This document shows positions 51,421-61,619 of a stretch of 64,000 bases of DNA, piece after piece; the first letter of the stretch is position 1, and each line of letters starts with the position of its first letter. The position numbers and the translations under genes were made by a program. The stretch is from Calonectria ilicicola (lineage: Eukaryota > Ascomycota > Sordariomycetes > Hypocreales > Nectriaceae). Location: the NCBI GenBank assembly GCA_020809705.1, contig CP085834.1:3348001-3412000 (forward strand), given 5' to 3'. The notes beneath the pieces were generated by a model, which was not told the origin of the DNA, did not search any database, and saw nothing but the letters and a program-made list of their open reading frames with translations.

Positions 51421-52421
51421 GTTCATCTAATCGACGCTGTAGATGCGAAGCTCAGACTACCAGAATCGTTGAGGTTGGCATGAATATGGACTCCGGCACT
51501 GGTATTTCCTGGATCTAGTTCACCTCAACTTCGGGATGGGTGTGGACTCTAGGCGGAATCACGAAAGGAGAAATACACAAGTCCGTTAAACCATAAGGAA
51601 CACCAGGGCTGATGGGTTTCTATGGCACCATAGAAGAGGTTGTAGAAAGGCTTGCATGCATCCGGGCATAGGCATGGTGCTGCTAGGAAAAGTTACACAC
51701 GGTGCTTTCAGCCACATGAGGGATTTTTACCAAGGAAGAAGTCTGTTCGCACACATTCATTCATTCACCCCAACGCCACGAAACATGTCTCAGTTGCGTT
51801 GTCGAACGAGGTCGTAGTTCCGTAAGTTGACCGTATTTTAAGCCTAGCGGGTCGTGAGGAGTTAGCGGCTTGTTCAACTACCTGCATTCAATAGCTTCCA
51901 TATTATTTGCGATCAGGATTCCGCTTTTGATATCGTCTTACGGTACATTCACGAGGTGTACTCAAATAATTGATCCTATCCAGGCGAACTCTTGCCCGCA
52001 TGTTCCAGTGGAACTAGCAAAAGACGCTAACCTTTAACTGAAGGGGCTTCTCTCGTCAGCCAGCCACAGAAATTGGACGACGCCAAACTTCGCTAGTCAT
52101 CCAGACTATTGAAAAAAAAGAGGGCGAGCCGCAGAAATAGACTCCTCTCGGCCCGCCAAGAGACGTAAGCACAGGCCCTCACCCTGTTAACAGCTGAAAA
52201 GATTCATCACACGACGCCGGCAACCACGGCATCCATCTCATATGATGAGCCCATGGAGTGAGTATATATACGCTGCAAAACCCCGTTCCCATCCTGTAGG
52301 CAATCTTCATCCACCACTGAGTTATTCACGAAAAGATACTCACGTCCGTAACGAAAACAACCTTCTTGATTTGATACCATTGACCACCCCCGCCTGTTCG
52401 TATCAAAGGAACTACCTCACC

Positions 52422-53524
52422 ATGGATTTTAAAAAGTCACCATGGTGTAATACCCACACATCAGATGCTTCATCGACATTTATGACGGCGACGTAAGTTA
52501 TATTACTACTCAGCAGATGTTTATACTAATTGTTCCACAGTGGAAAAACAGCGGATGGTAAAATAATTCCTCTTCCTTCTGATAAAGAGCCAGGTAAGAC
52601 AGCTCTGATTCAACACTTAATTTCACTTTCACTCGTCAACTATTGATTCAAAAACGATCTTACTAACTCATGCCGAAATCCAAAGAGCTAACCGAAAAGG
52701 AGAAGCTTGAGAAGGAACAAAGAATCAAAAAGGCGGCTCAAATCGAAAGCATGTTGAAACTGGTGCCGATTGATCAAACCAAAGCTTCGCCTGGCCAAAC
52801 CTTACCTCCAATCGGAAACAAACTCTTGCAGAAAGAGGGACGAATCATCACTGCTGAAAAATTGGAAAAGCTTCTTTTTAGTCCAGAGGGCGTACAATTT
52901 GCATCTGATGTTGCGGTTTTGGATCTCAGGGATTTACATAATTGGGGTAAGTCTTTCGATTTTTATACCGGAGTGCGGATTATTGACGCTAGCTGGCATA
53001 TAGACGTTGATCTTTGCGAGTTCAAAATAAGATATGCAGTGAACTTTCCGCTGAACGAAAACATGACAAATTTCAAGGATGAGAGGAATATATTATTGAA
53101 CAACCTATCTCCTGTAGCCATTGCAAATGATAAGATGGTCAAGGAAGCTGAAGCTCACACGCTAGACGATCACATGATTACTGGCCGAAGGTATGTATTT
53201 CTTGATTATTGCCACCAGTATTCGTTCTAATGGCTTATTGAATTCAGGGGCTGGAAGGAGGAGCTAAGCTCTCCCCATAGTATATTCCACAAACTTGAGT
53301 CCAAGAGCGTTGTTGTCATTCACTGCCGCCAGAGCACAAATCGCACTCCTCGATTTGCAGCTGGGTATTTGACGTTCTTTGCTCAGCGGAGAGGTCAAGC
53401 AGTCTACTTGCTGGAAGGGGGATATGGGGCCTTTAGGAATAAATACGGAAAGTGTGATCTTTATTGTACGTGGTCTCATATTTGCACTCCCTTTCACTCC
53501 CCCCTTCTCCAAGATATCATATGA
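52422..53524 (+). CDS. Cdc25/rhodanese-like phosphatase domain protein, 301 aa
   Basis: Exons 52422-52492, 52541-52593, 52686-53190 and 53248-53524; introns of 48, 92 and 57 nt in phases 2, 1 and 2, the second with a TTACTAAC branch site. The N-terminus is charged (ELTEKEKLEKEQRIKKAAQ). Rhodanese-type elements follow: ITAEKLEKLLFSPEG, VAVLDLRD and YLLEGGYGAF. The active-site loop is HCRQSTNR, an HCx5R motif as in Cdc25/Arr2-type phosphatases rather than the shorter rhodanese loop. A GTAAGT at 52947 inside exon 3 could start an alternative in-frame 57-nt intron ending ATAG at 53003, and a GTACGT near the 3' end could alter the C-terminus. Substrate unknown. Confidence 0.68.
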
Positions 53525-54903
53525 CAGCTTGCTGACATCATTGACCGAAAGTCGACCCCAATGAACATCCCACGAGTGACGAAAGAGAAAAGTAATTGCA
53601 AGAGGTGTAAAAACTTGATCTTGTAGCATCTAAACTGCCAAGTATCCGGAAGTTGCATTTCTAAATCATGTCTTGGACATAATTTTGAGTATGTCCATTG
53701 TGTTGGGGATGTGGATTCGAATCCTCCACCTCTCGAAATTGAGTTTAGTCAGCGGATTAGTTATTCCGGCCACAACGCCGGTCTGAGTGATAGAGGGCCT
53801 CTGGTCTCAACACCAAGGCATCGCGGCATCCATCTTGAATCAATATTTTTCGCTCGTTTTTGAGACTTCAATTTTAAAGGGCCATTGGATCCAACAGCCC
53901 CAGCGATATTTGTGATATTTATTAATCCTACGGTATTAGGTTTTAATTATTTTGTTTCCCTATGAGGGATTAATCTGCCTTTATCATACGTCTTCACTGA
54001 TAGCCTTTGCGGATAGCTGGATTTTTACAGGTTTTGGGACTGTATGTGTGTGTATGTGTCATAATGTATTCCAAACGGTCTTATTTCATTACTTTGATGC
54101 CTGTCACCCTAGATGCACAGTCCGGCGTTCCATTGTAGTAAGCTCTTCGTAGTTTCCGGATGAAATAAAGGCATAGTTGTTATTCTTTGGGAAACATACG
54201 ATCAAATGAGCGCTCCATAGAGCAAGGAATTTATATTTTGGGGGCTGGAAGAGACCAGACCAAAAGCAGTGCATGGCAAAGAGTGTGGCCTTCAGTGTGT
54301 CATTCACCTACCCTACAGCGGATTTTGTTATCGATCTGACGCGATGGATGGCCCCACACACGTTCGGATGGAACCAATTAGAAAATTGGCATGAGACGCG
54401 AATTTCCTGCTTCTGAATATGATTGGAGCATGCTTTTAGTGTCCACCAGTGTCTCTTTTTCAAAGCAGCGGGCGAATTAGAAAATTGGCTTTGTTGCTGT
54501 TTGGAAGTTAGCGTTCACATCTCGTTGCACCTCGTGCTGGCCAATTGGAAAAGTGGCCTACTTTTCCGTGAGAGCAATCACCGACCTGACAGTGTTCAGA
54601 ACAGGTATAAAGAGTCGTGGAGGTTCCCAGAGAAGATGAATCCTCATTAACCATCATCAAGTCCTGGCTGGCTGGCTGGCCACCGATTGCGGTGGCTATT
54701 GCCCCTGCATACTCACTTTCATAACCGCTGCCGCACCTGAACGAAAAGTGGCAAATTCCTATCTTTATTTCTCTCTTTTGTTTCCCCTAGAGCACCATTT
54801 CCATACTTTCTCAGAAGGCTCTTGAGTATCCTCTAAGTGCTTGCTGGGCCGCATAGTCGTCCTCCCTTGGCACGACACATCTGACGCGCCCGCGGAGACT
54901 TGA
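53525..54903. other. intergenic, 1.4 kb
   Basis: No gene seen. The 15-mer AATTAGAAAATTGGC occurs at 54376-54390 and again at about 54475-54489, and a GGCT microsatellite lies at 54664-54680. A TATAAAG at 54606 may belong to the broken gene downstream. Confidence 0.4.
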
Positions 54904-55840
54904 ACTCCGCGGGCACTTGGTATTCCAGCAGGAAGCCATGACTTCGCACATCTACATTGCGCAGTCGAGAAGTCTCCTTCTGGGAACGAACCATGGCCCC
55001 TCGATCCTCATACTTTCCAAGACCATGAAGATGACTTTATCATTTCCATTGGCGAACATAGCATCCAAGAATTCTACCATCCCCCACCTTTAAATCATGA
55101 CAGTGCAGAGAGCTCAACATATTTAGGCCACCGTCAGCATTCCACGACAACTTCCACCAATGCTGTAAACACTGGTACAGGTGTTCTAACCCAAATACCC
55201 TGCCCGTTTTCTCCTCAACCTTGCCCTTTGGAATCACCTACATTTGCTGCGCAAGCAAGCATAGAAGAACTATGTCATGGAATAGATCCATCACTTCTAT
55301 CTCTGGATGGCGTTGATGGTACTTTTTCATCCCCTGACTCCTCGTACAACACTGGTGACCCTTCGGATCTCATTTCTGAATACTGTAGCCGATGCCCGAA
55401 AAGAATGAGGCAAGGATGGACCTCGCATTCCTCACCGCACACTGAATCGCTAACCGCTTTCTTTTAGTCGCCATGACGGGTCCGAACATCTCTAGCCTAC
55501 ATGTGTGTGGGTCTGTACAACCCATTCTCAGCCAGGGGGTGATGGCCGTCCGTTTTGTTGCAAGGGACCCTTTGTCTGCCGTTGTGGTTCTAAAGCAAAA
55601 TATGAGGAACACCTGCGAGATTATTCTAAACGAAAGCAATCCATATGTTGCTGTGGGAAAATAGTCCGCGACAAAGGATTTCATCAACACGCAAAATCTT
55701 GCAAAGGGGGGAACGATTTGTTTGTCTGCTGGCGTCCAGTCAACCACCATCGCGTCGAGATTGCGTCACGGGACGAATTCAAAGAGCACTACGATCAATG
55801 CAAACTACCGAAGGGGCGAACAAGAAAAGCACAGCAGTAG
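54904..55840 (+). pseudogene. broken Cys/His-rich (zinc-finger-like) gene
   Basis: An open frame of about 187 codons (54904-55464) has coding character but no ATG. After a strong branch/acceptor (GCTAACC..TTTTAG at 55448-55467) a second frame carries Cys/His pairs: CRCGSKAKYEEHL, CCCGKIVRDKGFHQHAKSC and FKEHYDQC, ending at 55840. In that frame there is a TAG at about 55494-55496 early in the exon. Lack of a start, absence of a donor in the right phase and the early stop argue for a decayed gene. An unrecognised upstream exon or a splice at the CTCTAG just before CCTACATG could partly rescue it. The Cys/His spacing resembles degenerate C2H2 fingers but matches no family I can name. Confidence 0.35.
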
Positions 55841-56658
55841 GGGACACTGTTACTTTTTGAAGGAGGACATGATGGTAAATGATGAGTGCCTGCTGTCAGG
55901 CACCATTTAGTCAGGCACCGCCAAACTATCCACTGTACAAAACCAGGATCGAGGGGCCAGGATTCGTTCCTAGAAGGAGAAAGCTTGACTGCGCATGTAG
56001 ATGAGCGTCGAATCAATTATACAGGAGGTAGCTAGGTGGTTCTTCTCCCGGTATCTAACCCGCGATACTCATTTCAGGGAGAGACATTTGTTTCTGGATG
56101 CAGGAGAGGGCGTTGGACACGTGCAAGGCTGGTTCGAACATGAAATGGAGGCCGAGAGTCTGGTTGATGGCTAACATGTGATGTTCGAACCAGCCTTGCA
56201 CGTGTCCAACGCCTTCTTATGAAACCGATGGCTTGGCAAGGGTTATCATCTACTGGAGGAATTCAATGTGATTCATGGGGTGATCGTCATTTTGTACAAT
56301 TACTTGCTGCAGAAGTCTAAAAAATCATTATGGTGGGAAGAAAATAAAATCGAATAGATGACTATAGTACATATATTGAATCATGAAGTCGCATCCTGAA
56401 ATTGAGCATGGTTATTCAAAGTTCAATGATCAAACATTAATCTCTATTCTAAAAGCAAGAGCAAGCTCGACCTAGGAGGGAATACCAATCAATACAACTA
56501 CGTTCTGCAATCTTTGGATGACAGAAATTATTTATTTGCCTATTCTAAAAAATTAAAAGTGTGTTGATGACGTCCTATAAATCGCTGCTGAAATTCTATC
56601 AAAACGACAGCTATTTCGCTTCTGCGGTCCATTCTCATTATACCAATAGACCCATTAA
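55841..56658. other. intergenic with foldback element
   Basis: Apart from the inverted repeat at 56109-56213, no feature is recognised; AT-rich from 56290 onward. Confidence 0.45.
56109..56213. repeat. perfect 33-bp inverted repeat with 39-nt loop
   Basis: Left arm 56109-56141 (starts GGCGTTGGACACGTGC) is exactly complementary to right arm 56181-56213 (ends GCACGTGTCCAACGCC). The loop is 56142-56180. Pairing breaks immediately on both sides. A transcript would form a 33-bp uninterrupted hairpin. No gene overlaps it. Confidence 0.9.
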
Positions 56659-57722
56659 CTATTCATACGAGGGAACAAGATACTTGTTTTTCAGATTGTT
56701 TCCCATCGCTGAAACAGCGTCAAAATCACTTAAAACATCACCATCCACCACCTTCCAGCCATACACACTCAGCGATTGGATAATATCAGACTTGATGTCA
56801 TCAGTGGTGTTATAATTCCTATGCCAACACTTTTGCGCCACATTTCCGAGATACATGTCTTCGAGATTGGGCCATTCTCCTCGCAGATACATGTCATGGC
56901 GCAAGCTTTGATTAGCACCAGATTGACGACCGGGCCAGAATGTTGCCATCAGTTGATAGATGGCATTTCCCAACAGAACTAAGTCAGTGGTTTTAGACGG
57001 TCGGATATGTTCTTTCGACATAGTTGTATACAACGGATGGAAGGGAAACCAGCCCGAAGCTCTGCTTGGGAATGGTGCATATTTGCCCCAATGGAAAGTG
57101 GCGGAAGGGAACCCAACAATACTTAGTTCGAGCGAGTCTGAAAGCCAGCAGTTGCATAGATCAAAGTGACCAATGACGACATCGCGCGAGTGAATGAACT
57201 CGATGGCTGAAGTAAGTTGTAGAATCCACTGATGTATCATCGGGAGGAAGTGAGTGTCTGGGCGGTGGTTCTGGTTTGAGAACAGTAAGTCGCGATGGTG
57301 CTCAATGAAATATTTCAGCGATGGTCCAGTAGGTTTCTCGAAGAGGGGAAAACCTGTCCAGGCATCTGCACCTTTGTATCTATGCCTTGGTCAGAATAGT
57401 GACTTCCGTGGAGAGATCTGTCATACTTGGCAACCCGGGGATGTGTAGCTCCCATGAATTCATAGACAATATTTGTCTTCCAGCACCTCCAAGCAGCAGG
57501 ACCTTCTTCCCATGTACAATCGGCTTCTCTATCCCAGTCACAATCATATGATGTAGGCACCATAATGATGGTTTCTTGGTCCATGGTTCTCATATAAAAT
57601 CCGTTGTCAATGGAAGAATATGCGTGCTTGATCTCGGTATACGGTAAGGTCATAGGGGTAGGCCGGGGGTCTGTTCTGCGAGGGGGATTTAGTCCAGGAG
57701 CCGGGGACGCTGTTCGAGCCAT
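56659..57722 (-). CDS. protein-kinase-like (probable pseudokinase), 337 aa
   Basis: Exons 57722-57404 and 57353-56659 with a 50-nt intron (donor GTCACT, branch TTCTGAC) in phase 1 that restores the frame at SFPLFEKPTGPSLKYF. The C-lobe is kinase-like: ILQLTSAIEFIHSRDVVIGHFDLCNCWL carries the HxDxxxxN catalytic-loop pattern. The metal-binding DFG is missing; the position reads LSIVGFPSATF. The N-lobe shows no glycine-rich loop and no clear VAIK lysine, and the lobe is short. It resembles the small, divergent kinase-like proteins common in fungal genomes. Probably catalytically inactive or very atypical; function unknown. Confidence 0.68.
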
Positions 57723-58456
57723 ATGGAATATGTTAACGGTTGTCTGTCGTCTTGGCAGATGGATAATTGAGAGTGGGCGACAATAAAAAGGGTCGAGTCG
57801 ATTCGAATTCTAATATTGAATAAACGGAGAGAAGCAAGTATAAATCAGTCAAACAATGAGCGTCACACTGCTGTTAAAATACCCAAGCTCTTTGGTCTAG
57901 TCCGTTTAGGTGGCTGTTGGTTGGCAAGTGTAGTTGTGGCTCACTGCTGCAATACTGAAATTGCACGGACCCAGACGGAAAGCCACGTGATTCGTAAAAT
58001 TGGGACCAAGAAGCCACTCTCCGTTTGATCTACGTAATGGATTTGCCTGTTTCTGAGTGGCTCGTCTAGACCGCCTTGCCAACTTCAGTTTTTGACGCTT
58101 CGCCTACAGTTGGACTAACCAGCAACAAAATAAATATAGTATCATTTGCAAAGTTCATTAGGTCATTATGGAATCTGTCTCTGTGTAACTCTCCGATAGT
58201 CGTATTTACTAAAAAAAAAAAAAAAGTCTCGAACTCTTTGTGTTGACTGAAAAATTGAGAAGCCCAGCGTTTGACGACTTATGGTAAATTGCGGTCACCA
58301 AGCAATTGAGGAGTCATTTCTTAAACCATATCATCGAGAGGGTACGTGAATCTAGACTTAGAATGGGGGATATTTGATCCACATGCTCAAGTGCGTTCCC
58401 TCTACTGACTTTATTAATCTAAATCTCGCTATTACCCTGGAAGATGGTGATCAACC
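57723..58456. other. intergenic
   Basis: Contains a poly-A run near 58211-58225. No gene seen. Confidence 0.4.
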
Positions 58457-60241
58457 CTAATCCGAACTTGGCGACTGATGGGTATGTGTTGTATGGGAGC
58501 TCTCATTATCAGAAAAAGCTCTTGTCTCTTGCTTGCCCCCCATCTTCCTCATCAAATTGACGATGTCCTTTTGTATAACCCAGCCTAGCAATACAAGCGT
58601 CGTTGGTATAGCTACGCACCAGTATACAAAGAAGAGGCGTTCCCCAGCAGCAAAGTCACCGTTCATGGATAAAATAGACGCAGCGACTGTACAAGGTACG
58701 GCAACAGTGGCTATCTTAGCGAGTTGGCCAGAGCTGCGCGCCATTCGAGTTGCCGCCTCGGCGTGTTTGTTTGCCGCGACGGTTTGTTGGTAGTTTTCGA
58801 ATGCCCGTAGCTTAGACGCAAACGCCTCCTCCATGGCGGCGCCCTGTGCATACATAGCCATGATATCAGCGATGACTCCATCCGTCCATTGAAAGCTGTC
58901 TTTGAGCGCCCTCCAGCCCCTGGCCTCTCCTGCTAGCATGAGCGAAAGCTCTGCGCCCTGTTGTGACGCCAAGTATTGGACATCATCGCACCGGAACTGT
59001 GTGATGATAAGTCTAACGTAATATAAGTTGTACAAGAACTGTTGCCGTCTAGCACCTAGATCTAGATACTTAAAGGCAGTGTTCTTGCTCCGTTCGACAA
59101 AGGCTTGCTGATCTTGTTCATTGTCAACCCGCTCGAGCTTAATGCGATTGGAAAAGTCCGCCAGCCAGACGGTTCTAATCCGGTTTCTCTTGTTGAATAA
59201 GCTTCCCATGCTGTGAAGATAATATTGCGAACAACAGCAGTGCCTGATTGTGGTTCATCAGAGAGGCTGATCTTCTCAGTTTTGTGCGCTTCCACGCTAG
59301 CATCCCATATTGAAGTATTGAGCGGACGGAATCTACTGCTATTGTATTTTGGTGACTTGAGCATGACATGATAGGAATAGGCGTTCTCCTGTGTCTCATG
59401 TTCTGATTTTTCTGGCGCGAGTCGCGAGATTAATCTGTTCGTGAAACTCGAAGGCGGTGTAAACATAGGTGTCCAGGAACAACTGGGAGTGTCCATCAAT
59501 ATAAGGGCTACCATACCAGCGCATAAGTTAGCATTTGTATATTAAGAGAACTGACAGGACCTACTCATCCACGCCCCTGCCTTATGCGTCCTTCCCCAAT
59601 ATGAGATCGGCTGCCCTATGTATAGGTATTGTTGGTTATGATTTAGAAGGAGGTTAGAACGGTTGTGCCCGCTACAGAAAGCATGGTATGACCCTTCGGG
59701 ACGTGAAGGGTCCGCTGGAATAAAATGGAGTTGCGGTACATGGATCCTCCAATAAATTGAACTGTCTGTGTTCATAACTGAAGGATCGAGTATATGAAGT
59801 TTCCTAGTTTCTTCTAAGTGTGACAGCCAAAACTCTGGAGGGATACCAAGTTTAACGCCAAGTACTTCGGCTAGCCTAGAACTAAAACCTTCGAGTAAGA
59901 TCAGGTGCCGACTGGGTTGCAAAGTAGTTCTGCCACTAAGAGCCTTCTCCAGGTACAGCCAAAGATCTTGTGGGCTGCTGGGTTGAGCAGGTACGGGTCT
60001 CTCATCTCCATCCTGGAGGTCGAGTATTCCGAGTCTGAATTCGTCTGTTAGAGCATTATCACTCCAAGTAGAAAACCCGATGCCCTCGAAAAGACTTTTT
60101 GCGGTTTTTCGATACGATTCGATCTCCGCTATCACCTCGGGATCATTAGGCCAGACTAAGCTATGTCCTGGTTTCGGGAGGTTAGATTTGTGCTGTGGAG
60201 TTATTTCGCCTGGTTATACCTTCTGATGCAGAGTCTTCCAT
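58457..60241 (-). CDS. CorA-like membrane protein, about 460-480 aa
   Basis: Exon 1 is tiny (60241-60220, MEDSASE) and joins 60167 after a 52-nt phase-1 intron with an ATCTAACC branch; exon 2 ends at 59565 and exon 3 starts at 59507 after a 57-nt intron. The C-terminal frame (to 58457) holds a long helical region, then two membrane segments around SGQLAKIATVAVPCTVAASILSM and FFVYWCVAIPTTLVLLGWVI; the SMNGDFAAGE link between them is characteristic of fungal CorA-like proteins. The GxN ion-selectivity motif of true Mg2+ channels is absent. The frame changes near 59160-59250 and I cannot place the join firmly: a weak GTT..AACAAG intron (about 44-47 nt) ending before RNRIRTVW is one option, a frameshift another. 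Confidence 0.68.
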
Positions 60242-60315
60242 AGTTCTTCTAGGCAGCTACTGATGGGAGGATCCGTTCAATACGTTACGCGAGGGAGTGA
60301 GGAAGTATGAGTCAT

Positions 60316-60927
60316 TAATCGCATGAGTAGTAATTACTGGAACGGAGAGCAGCGGGAAATAAGATCAGGGCTTGTGCGCCCATCATCTGACTAGGTTATA
60401 CAGGCCGCAGGGGTAGTAAATGTCAGCTACATATCTTTCTAGTGGAGGATGGTAGAAGTGATTCTATTTGTTTAAAACGAGAATATATTATCACTATTGG
60501 AGGAGGAAGATATTTACTTTTGTTTGTGCAAGTACTTATACATTGGGCTAATAGTTTGTTGCGCTATGGAGAGTGTATCACTACTCCAACGGATTATACA
60601 GCTAACATTTATTACCCCTGCGGCCTGTACCACAATGTCTCCTCTCCAATAGGCCTGCCCTTGAGCCCACAGACCCGCTACAACGATCGGACCGCTCCAT
60701 GTTGTTGCCGGCCTAACTACCCAACCTCAACCTAAGGCAACTAGCCTTACCCCACAATTCCCAAAAAGCACTGCATTTCTAAGGCTAATGTCTCAATGAT
60801 TCCAACCACGAATTCCATACGCTCTTTCAAAAATAGAACGGGTAATGCATTGATGACGATTGCTGGAACGGAGAACAGCCGTCAAGTAAGATTGAGGGCC
60901 CGTGCGCCCATCATCGGAACAGGTCAC
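60316..60927. repeat. imperfect direct repeat pair, about 85 bp
   Basis: Copies at about 60316-60401 and 60843-60927 share TGGAACGGAGARCAGC and GTGCGCCCATCATC in the same order and spacing. Many of the differences between copies are C/T or G/A transitions. Probably remnants of a repeated element. Confidence 0.6.
60399..60629. repeat. 231-bp segment with 30-bp terminal inverted repeats
   Basis: Left arm 60399-60428 (TACAGGCCGCAGGGGTAG..) and right arm 60600-60629 (..CTACCCCTGCGGCCTGTA-type) are complementary at 28 of 30 positions. Size and TIRs are MITE-like, but no target-site duplication is obvious. Confidence 0.6.
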
Positions 60928-61619
60928 AGCAACTGAAACCAGCTCTTCACAACTTCTGGAAACAGTGGCCGTATGGTGGTTGTGAAACCATTAGCATCTG
61001 GGACTGATGGAAAAGTATTCCAGCTGTACTTGTACTGGTATGGGGTGCATTCCAAGCCGCCAATAAAAATGGTCATTGCACTAGATTTACCAGGCTAGAA
61101 ACAGCCAAGGGAAAAAAGTATATTGTGACTCGTGGAAGTATCATATACCAGAGGTCATTTACTCTTCTGGTAGTTAGTATACGAAGGATATGAATGATAT
61201 GAAGGACGTGGAGCAAGTAGGAATGATGCCGAAAACATCAATTGTATATCCGGCTGGATGAGGTGCAAGGGCTTGCAAATGATGTGTTGGCGTTGTTGGA
61301 TCACGACAACCACACTTACACCTGACTACTTAAGTACCATTCTAGTTTTTCTTGACTATTTTATTGGGTAGTAGAAAATATAATATTATTAAATGATTTA
61401 TAGTTTATTTTCTTTATGTAAGTCATCTCCTGAGAGGTTTCTTCATCTACCCGAAATCTTGATTCAGATCAAGGCATTTTGCGGTCTAATGTTCACAGAA
61501 AATCTCAACGGCAAAATTTATATAAACCGTTTTTCATAGTCCCTTTTCTTTCTTTTTATTTCCTATCCCTTTTCCAAAAAGGGAAAATAAATTTATAACA
61601 ATACCCATTGAATTTTGAG

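Larger units (their letters stand above)
48447..52421. other. 4-kb gene-poor region with decayed coding fragments
   Basis: No intact gene. It includes a 12-nt tandem motif (TCTTGGCRACAG-like, 3 copies) near 48529-48560, interrupted poly-A near 49169-49195 and two coding relics listed separately (50130-50480 minus, 51210-51420 plus). Confidence 0.5.
60242..61619. other. intergenic with repeats
   Basis: No gene. Carries the repeats listed at 60316-60927; AT-rich from 61330 to 61610, presumably the 3' flank of the megasynthase gene. Confidence 0.45.

Noticed and set aside
53690..53760. tRNA-like GGATTCGAATCC (B-box-like) sequence
   Set aside because: No A-box or cloverleaf can be drawn upstream and the putative T-stem does not pair over five bases.
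54938..55095. 51-codon frame from ATG 54938
   Set aside because: It lies in a different frame from the coding-looking stretch; only a nonconsensus GTCTCC intron would link them.
60442..60735. 97-codon plus-strand frame
   Set aside because: Falls in the segment with terminal inverted repeats and shows no protein-like features.
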